Below, piece by piece: positions 59,986 to 64,000 of a stretch of 64,000 bases of DNA. The first letter of the stretch is position 1. Every line of letters begins with the position of its first letter. Location: positions 832,557 to 896,556 of the forward strand of contig CP048620.1 in the NCBI GenBank assembly GCA_015698305.1. The letters run 5' to 3'. A program made the position numbers and the translations under genes. Below the pieces are notes generated by a model that was not told the DNA's origin, ran no database searches, and was given only the letters and a program-made list of their open reading frames with translations. The DNA is from Candidatus Nitrohelix vancouverensis (GTDB lineage Bacteria; Nitrospinota; Nitrospinia; Nitrospinales; VA-1).

Positions 59986-60819
59986 TCAGAAAAGTTGATT
60001 GAGTGAGCGCACGCGCCGAGCTTTGAACAAAGGCCCTTCTTCGACAAACTTCCATTCCGGGTTGGTCTTCACGTCCCGCAGACCATTCAACAGATTGCTG
60101 AAAACTTCTTCAAAATCGTCGGGATATTCAAAATAAGTCACAAAATCCTGTTGCGGGTCGAGATCGCGCGAGTGGTAGAGCTTGCGAAAAATCATTTGAA
60201 TGTATTTAAAGCCCACGCCGTTGTGTCCGAGATGATCCTTGCCGAAAGCTTTCGGATTCGTGTTGAAATAAGAGGTTCGCGTTTTTTCATCCATCGCCCA
60301 CCATTCCGCGGTTTTTGAAAGCGGAAAAATGACCGCGAAGGCGTCGCTGTTGCCGCTGTAGCGTCGCGGCGCTTTCTCGCGCAACTGCGCCAGCGTTTCG
60401 GCGTCGGTATAGTTCAAGGGGCGGGTGATCGCGATGCGATATTCCAGATCAAGGTAATCCCCCAACACCTCTTTGACGTTTTCATAATAGCCGTCCACCT
60501 TTCTTCGGTCCATCGACTCCACGCGGATCAGGCTGATCGGAATTCGTCCCGTAATGGCTTTTCCATTGAGAGAATATTCAAGGCGCTGGTAGTAGGCGAT
60601 GGTGTCCTCGCGGCCATGCAAGGGATTGAAGTCGTTGCCAAAATTACTGGCGTGGAGCTGTAGCTTCTGCATTATGGAGTCGCGCTTTTGGAAGGGGACT
60701 TCTTTCCCCTCTTTCGGAAACAGATAAATGAAACCGCCCACCAGACCCGGCCCGGCATGAGCCGCGCCGCACCAGGCGAAGAGCGTTAGAATTCCCAGCA
60801 GAAGTTTTAATGCGCGCAT
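59986..60819 (-). CDS. cld: Chlorite-dismutase-family periplasmic heme protein
   Basis: This 277-residue protein has a signal peptide (about 1-22, LFAWCGAAHA) and matches chlorite dismutase in its second half. AEWWAMDEKTRTSYF resembles the AEWW..D segment of Nitrospira Cld, and FRKLYHSRDLDPQQDFVTYFEY matches RKLYHSTGLDD.DFITYFE. By this alignment the proximal heme histidine is H199 (GHNG) and the distal arginine is R212 (FRKLYHS), 13 residues apart as in known Cld. YHSRDLDPQQDF and NLLNGLRDVKTN continue the family pattern. The family decomposes chlorite to chloride and O2; relatives have other roles. The gene is single. Confidence 0.82.
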   Translation of the reverse strand: MRALKLLLGILTLFAWCGAAHAGPGLVGGFIYLFPKEGKEVPFQKRDSIMQKLQLHASNFGNDFNPLHGREDTIAYYQRLEYSLNGKAITGRIPISLIRVESMDRRKVDGYYENVKEVLGDYLDLEYRIAITRPLNYTDAETLAQLREKAPRRYSGNSDAFAVIFPLSKTAEWWAMDEKTRTSYFNTNPKAFGKDHLGHNGVGFKYIQMIFRKLYHSRDLDPQQDFVTYFEYPDDFEEVFSNLLNGLRDVKTNPEWKFVEEGPLFKARRVRSLNQLF

Positions 60820-60938
60820 CTTGAATGACCTTTATGGAATGATGTTATTAATGGAAGCATCGAGACAACTGCCCCGCAAGCGCGACCCTGTCTGAACTGG
60901 CAGGATAGAGATGCGGGGCGTCATAGAATCCACAGACT

Positions 60939-61208
60939 TCAGTTTCCGAGCAAATCTTTCGCCGCTTTGGAAGCGTCGTCCACTGCATTGCCTATCTCAT
61001 TGCCCGCTTCATCCGTTATTCTGGCGGCGTCCTCAACCGCTTCATTAATGTCGACGCCCGCTTCTTCCTTAGATTTGGATGCGTCTTCAAGCGCTGCATC
61101 AATTTGCGCGCCCGCTTTTTCTGCGGGTCCTTTTTCCTTGCATCCAAGCGTTGCGGCGACGCTGACAAATAAAATCAAGACGATAAAAATTTGTTTCAGG
61201 AAGTTCAT
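60939..61208 (-). CDS. Small lipoprotein with amphipathic helical repeats
   Basis: This protein of 89 residues has lipobox ATLGC after a signal peptide (MNFLKQIFIVLILFVSVAATLGC). The mature part is a repeat of about 22 residues: AGAQIDAALEDASKSKEEAG, then VDINEAVEDAARITDEAG and NEIGNAVDDASKAAKD. The pattern AGxxIxxAxxDA repeats three times and predicts a long amphipathic helix. This kind of small lipoprotein is common in the envelope; the function is unknown. The start at 61208 has GGA upstream; 61220 is also possible. Confidence 0.7.
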   Translation of the reverse strand: MNFLKQIFIVLILFVSVAATLGCKEKGPAEKAGAQIDAALEDASKSKEEAGVDINEAVEDAARITDEAGNEIGNAVDDASKAAKDLLGN

Positions 61209-61220
61209 GGATTTTTCCAT

Positions 61221-61573
61221 TGAGAGGGTTATACCTAATTGAAAGTATTGTGATCTTAGCCAAACAAGAAAGCAAACTCTAATTCAACCCTGTTCGCAAT
61301 GCGCTCTGCGATGCAGGCCCCTTTCTCTTTTCTATAAAAACAAGGGATTTTTCAATGTCTTTCATTTTTCAGGAGAAGCCGCTATAAGCTAGCGCTTGAT
61401 AACCTTACGGGCTGAGGCTAATATGAATTCAACAAGCCTGCGCCTCTTGTTTTGAAGAGCTTGGCGGTAAATTTTGATTTTATAAGTCAGCGGCTCTATA
61501 GAAATTCCCTTGTGCAGTCTTCGCAGGGGAATTTTGTCAGGAGGTCTGCGGCGATTTTTTTACGGAGCGGCGA
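61221..61573. other. Gene-free stretch before the response regulator
   Basis: I see no gene here. It contains the likely 5' regions of the lipoprotein (minus) and of the response regulator (plus), with no clear promoter boxes. Confidence 0.4.
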
Positions 61574-61939
61574 TTGAAGATTCTTCTGGTCGAAGACAAC
61601 GAGATGAACCGGGACATGTTGATCCGACGCTTGAAGCGCAAAGGCTACGAGGTGGTTTTTGCGGTGGATGGACAACAGGGCCTGGAGATGGCTCGCGCAG
61701 AATCGCCCGCTTTGATCTTGATGGATATGAGTTTGCCCGTCATGGACGGCTGGGAAGTCACCCGTCGATTGAAGGCGGAAGTGGACACCAAAGGCATCCC
61801 CATCCTCGGTCTTTCCGCCCACGCCATGAAAGGCGATGAGGAAAAAGGTCTGGCGGCAGGTTGCGACGACTACGACACCAAACCGGTCAATCTGGAGCGT
61901 CTGTTGGGAAAAATGAAGGCATTGCTGGGCGAAAGTTGA
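61574..61939 (+). CDS. Stand-alone response regulator receiver
   Basis: This 121-residue protein is a single receiver domain with E7/D8 and D51 (LILMDMSLPVMDGWE), S81 (GLSAHAMKGDEEKG) and K103 (DDYDTKPVNLERLL). The TTG start at 61574 has GGAG upstream. The YDTKPVN pattern is typical of receivers associated with phosphorelays and multi-domain kinases. It is followed by an HPt gene 31 bp later, so the pair probably passes phosphate between a hybrid kinase and another receiver. Confidence 0.94.
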   Translation: MKILLVEDNEMNRDMLIRRLKRKGYEVVFAVDGQQGLEMARAESPALILMDMSLPVMDGWEVTRRLKAEVDTKGIPILGLSAHAMKGDEEKGLAAGCDDYDTKPVNLERLLGKMKALLGES

Positions 61940-61970
61940 GCGTTTCGCCTCCACGCAGAGAGGTCTTTTC

Positions 61971-62327
61971 ATGGAAAAAGCGCCACCGATAGATAAGCAA
62001 GCGGCAATGGAAGTGTGCGACGACGACATGGAACTGTTCATGGAAATCGTCGAGGTGTATCTGGAAGACGCGCCCAACCTGGCCCGCAAGCTGAAGCAAG
62101 CGGTGATGGATGAAGACGCGCCGCTGGTCGAAAAATTCGCCCACGCCCTGAAAGGCGCCTCCGGCAACATCTGCGCCGAGCCGGTGCGCGAGCTGGCGAT
62201 GCAGATAGAACGCATGGGACGCGAAAATCAACTGGACGCCGTGCGCGACGTCTACCGCAAATTTGTCAAGGAATTCATCCGCCTCAAAGACAATTTGGAT
62301 GTGATGGTCGCCGAAAACGGCGGATGA
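61971..62327 (+). CDS. Histidine phosphotransfer (HPt) protein
   Basis: This 118-residue protein is a four-helix HPt domain with the phospho-acceptor H58 in KFAHALKGASGNICAEPVRELAMQIE. In a phosphorelay it takes phosphate from one receiver and passes it to another. It lies after a receiver-only regulator and before a protein of unknown function. The two hybrid kinases in this window could be its partners, but no direct evidence links them. Confidence 0.92.
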   Translation: MEKAPPIDKQAAMEVCDDDMELFMEIVEVYLEDAPNLARKLKQAVMDEDAPLVEKFAHALKGASGNICAEPVRELAMQIERMGRENQLDAVRDVYRKFVKEFIRLKDNLDVMVAENGG

Positions 62328-62338
62328 CAGGAGGCCCC

Positions 62339-62863
62339 ATGGTCGATCCTATTTCCAGCATCAGTCGTAGTTTTCTCCGCCCACAGACGACGGACATTCG
62401 CTCAAAATCAGATGAAACGCCGGGCGGCTCGGCGCAGACCGATTCGACGGAATTTTCATCCGAACGTCTGGTCGACGCGGTTCGCAGCCAGACCCGCGTC
62501 TTGAAGAAGGAGTTGCCCGGCCTCATCTCACAAGCTCTGCTGGCCCCGGCGACGGACACAGCGACGCGCTCGCAACCGTTGAACGCCTTACTTTTCAAAC
62601 TGGATAACCCGCTCGACTCCCTGCTTCGGCAAGTGTCGGAGGGCGAACTCAACGAAGATTTGATCGGTCGTTTGCAATCCGAGGTGCAGGGGCTGAAAGG
62701 GCAGATCCCGCAATTTGCCGACAATGAAATATTGAGTTCCCTTGCGCTCGGTTCTGAAACCAGCGGTCCCCTGCAGGAAATCCTCAATTCTTTATCGGGT
62801 CAGCTGGGAGACCTTTCGGGGCGCCTGGAACAGGCATTATTGCGAACGCGCGGTTCGGCTTGA
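62339..62863 (+). CDS. Helical protein of unknown function after the HPt gene
   Basis: This 174-residue protein has no signal or membrane segment. It starts MVDPISSISRSFLRPQTTDI and contains long helices (LVDAVRSQTRVLKKELPGLISQALLAP is one; IGRLQSEVQGLKGQIPQ another). I chose ATG 62339, with AGGAGG four bases before it, rather than ATG 62324, which overlaps the HPt stop. It could be an output or scaffold protein of the phosphorelay; I do not recognise a domain. Confidence 0.65.
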   Translation: MVDPISSISRSFLRPQTTDIRSKSDETPGGSAQTDSTEFSSERLVDAVRSQTRVLKKELPGLISQALLAPATDTATRSQPLNALLFKLDNPLDSLLRQVSEGELNEDLIGRLQSEVQGLKGQIPQFADNEILSSLALGSETSGPLQEILNSLSGQLGDLSGRLEQALLRTRGSA

Positions 62864-62888
62864 CAGGGTTTTCAAATTCGCGTATAAA
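62860..62888 (+). promoter_or_regulatory. Promoter of rpsT
   Basis: TTGACA (62860-62865), an exact 17-bp spacer and TATAAA (62883-62888). The -35 box overlaps the stop codon of the preceding gene. Transcription would start near 62895 and give a short leader of about 45 bases. Confidence 0.75.
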
Positions 62889-62938
62889 TGATTGTTTTCC
62901 AACCGAATTATCATACTATTTTTTAAAGGGAGTTTTCC

Positions 62939-63211
62939 TTGGCAAACCATAAGTCGGCGCTGAAACGAAACCGCCAAAATGAAAAAAGATACGCGCGCAA
63001 CAAAGCTCATCGAACCGTCGTAAAAAACGCGATCAAACGAACCATGTCTGCGATTGAAGAAAAAAACAAAGACGCGGCGGTCGCCGAGTTCAAAGCGGCG
63101 GAAAAACTCATTTCTAAAGTGGCGAGCAAAGGCGCGATTCATAAATCAGCGGCTTCCAGAAAAGTTGCCAGTCTTGCAAAAAGAGTTCACAAGCTTTCGG
63201 TCGCGAGTTAG
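62939..63211 (+). CDS. rpsT: 30S ribosomal protein S20
   Basis: S20 binds the 5' domain of 16S rRNA. The 90 residues begin MANHKSALKRNRQNEKRYARN, typical of S20, and continue with KNAIKRTMSAIEEKN and ASRKVASLAKRVHKL. The start codon is TTG (62939) after AAAGGGAG, which is common in S20 genes and allows low, regulated translation. It is convergent with holA, a known neighbour pair in many bacteria. Confidence 0.97.
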   Translation: MANHKSALKRNRQNEKRYARNKAHRTVVKNAIKRTMSAIEEKNKDAAVAEFKAAEKLISKVASKGAIHKSAASRKVASLAKRVHKLSVAS

Positions 63212-63269
63212 GCCTTTGGCCTGACCCGCGAAACGCGGCTCCCCCTCCTTTTCAGTCAACCACTCTCAA

Positions 63270-64000
63270 TTATCGCTTGCGCGCGCTCGTCGCGCACAAA
63301 TTCCAGATCAATGTCCGGAGCGCCCCTTCCGGGCTTTTGCTCGTGCTTTTCAATTCCCGGTCGGTCTGGCTCAATTCCCTGAAACACTGTTTTAATTCTT
63401 CGACGCTGTAACGATTGGCCGCTGGCAGGGCTTTCTGAACGACAAAAGGGTTGGCGCCGATCGCTTTGGCGATTTGTTGCGGCGACAGCCGTTTGTCGGC
63501 GTGGCTTTTGACTTCCCAGATGGTGCGCAGTTGCCAGGTGATGAGTCCGAGCATGCGGATCGGTTCTTCGCCGTGGCTCAACTGGTTGTCGAGAATGCGC
63601 AGAGCTTTTTCGGTGTTCTTTTCTTTCAGGGCGTCGGTCAGCGCGAAACCGTCTTCGACGTGAACGTCGCCGACCAGACTGGCGGCGTCTTGCTCCTTGA
63701 TGGTTTTGTTTGTCCCGGCGAAGGTCATGAGTTTTTCAAGCTCCATCGCCAGCGCGCCGGATTTGGCCCCCACCCGTCCCACGATCAACTTCGCCGCGCC
63801 GCCTGCCAGGGTGTAGCCGTGTTCCTGCGCCCGGAGTTTGAGCCAGGACACGAGCGAGCCTTCGTCGGGCGGGCCGCATTCGACGGCGTCTTTGCGCTTC
63901 GCCAGGGTTTTATAAAGTTTGCGTTTGCGATCGATTTTGTCTGCGGTGACGACCATGCAGGAGCCTTCGGCGGGTTTGTCTGCATAGGCCATCAGGCTGT
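63270..64000 (-). CDS. holA: DNA polymerase III delta subunit, partial
   Basis: HolA opens the sliding clamp ring within the clamp loader. The visible 243 residues are the C-terminal two thirds, and the start lies beyond base 64000: codons before the first ATG in frame at 63992 read SL and continue the domain. Motifs include ADKPAEGSCMVVTADKIDRKRKLYKTL, LAMELEKLMTFAG, and a helical C-terminus with GEEPIRMLGLITWQLR, IAKAIGANPFVVQKALPAANRYSVEEL. It is next to rpsT, a common arrangement. Confidence 0.92.
   Translation of the reverse strand, partial: SLMAYADKPAEGSCMVVTADKIDRKRKLYKTLAKRKDAVECGPPDEGSLVSWLKLRAQEHGYTLAGGAAKLIVGRVGAKSGALAMELEKLMTFAGTNKTIKEQDAASLVGDVHVEDGFALTDALKEKNTEKALRILDNQLSHGEEPIRMLGLITWQLRTIWEVKSHADKRLSPQQIAKAIGANPFVVQKALPAANRYSVEELKQCFRELSQTDRELKSTSKSPEGALRTLIWNLCATSARKR

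Noticed and set aside
1-64000. CRISPR array
   Set aside because: The repeats in the window are tandem duplications or dispersed palindromes without regular spacer and repeat alternation, and no cas gene is present.

Overview
The window looks like chromosomal DNA of a Gram-negative bacterium. Signs of an outer membrane are a type IV pilus secretin, lipoproteins and signal peptides. The best guess is a nitrite-oxidising member of the Nitrospinota (Nitrospina-like). That rests on a NarK-type nitrate/nitrite transporter, a periplasmic chlorite-dismutase-family heme protein, several two-component hybrid kinases and HDOD/FIST signalling genes, and is an inference; a deltaproteobacterial relative cannot be excluded. 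Most of the window has moderately high GC. At least three AT-rich patches (about 16962-19080, 31340-32045 and 51568-53379) look acquired.

Layout. 1-5065: the 3' end of an unknown gene, a decayed type I secretion/RTX cluster, copies of a dispersed intergenic repeat and a SugE-type exporter. 5066-16961: miaB, a small regulator, then the type IV pilus operon pilM-N-O, a PilP-like fusion, a PilQ-like/PilP fusion and pilQ, followed by aroB and a pentapeptide protein. 16962-19080: an AT-rich island with a DUF5131 (Gp37/Gp68) protein and its TcmP partner. 19148-24368: nagZ, a GT-C glycosyltransferase-like protein, a repressor-like regulator and glyQ. 24392-30170: CBS protein, hybrid kinase, HDOD protein, radical SAM protein and DsrE-like protein, mostly on the minus strand. 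30339-32777: orphan HigA, a CDF transporter, an AT-rich orphan gene and a RelE/HigB-HigA toxin-antitoxin pair. 33150-42581: a NuoF/HydB-like flavoprotein, rluD, an 830-bp gene-free stretch rich in DnaA boxes (candidate oriC), rodA, rng, a lipoprotein, narK and ychF. 42755-51390: MBL hydrolase, sugar epimerase, membrane and lipoprotein genes, FIST protein, hemY and a methyltransferase. 51529-53418: a cytosine methyltransferase plus HNH nuclease cassette between perfect 39-bp direct repeats. 53453-64000: a triple-Bateman CBS protein, an ABC receptor-permease fusion, two membrane winged-helix paralogues, a hybrid kinase, a Cld-family protein, a response regulator with an HPt protein, rpsT and holA (partial).

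How the genes work together. The pil operon encodes the inner-membrane alignment complex and the outer-membrane secretin of a type IV pilus. Its PilP function appears spread over two proteins that share a C-terminal module of about 145 residues; one of them is fused to the periplasmic domains of a PilQ that lacks the barrel. rodA, nagZ and the epimerase serve the cell envelope. hemY could supply heme, which the Cld-family protein would use. Two hybrid kinases, a receiver-only regulator, an HPt protein, an HDOD protein and CBS proteins make this a signalling-rich region.

Unusual features include five places where intergenic DNA carries tandem duplications with periods of about 40-79 bp. Three of these repeat the 3' end of the adjacent gene just past its stop codon. 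Starts, domain limits and promoters were read by eye; no database search was possible.
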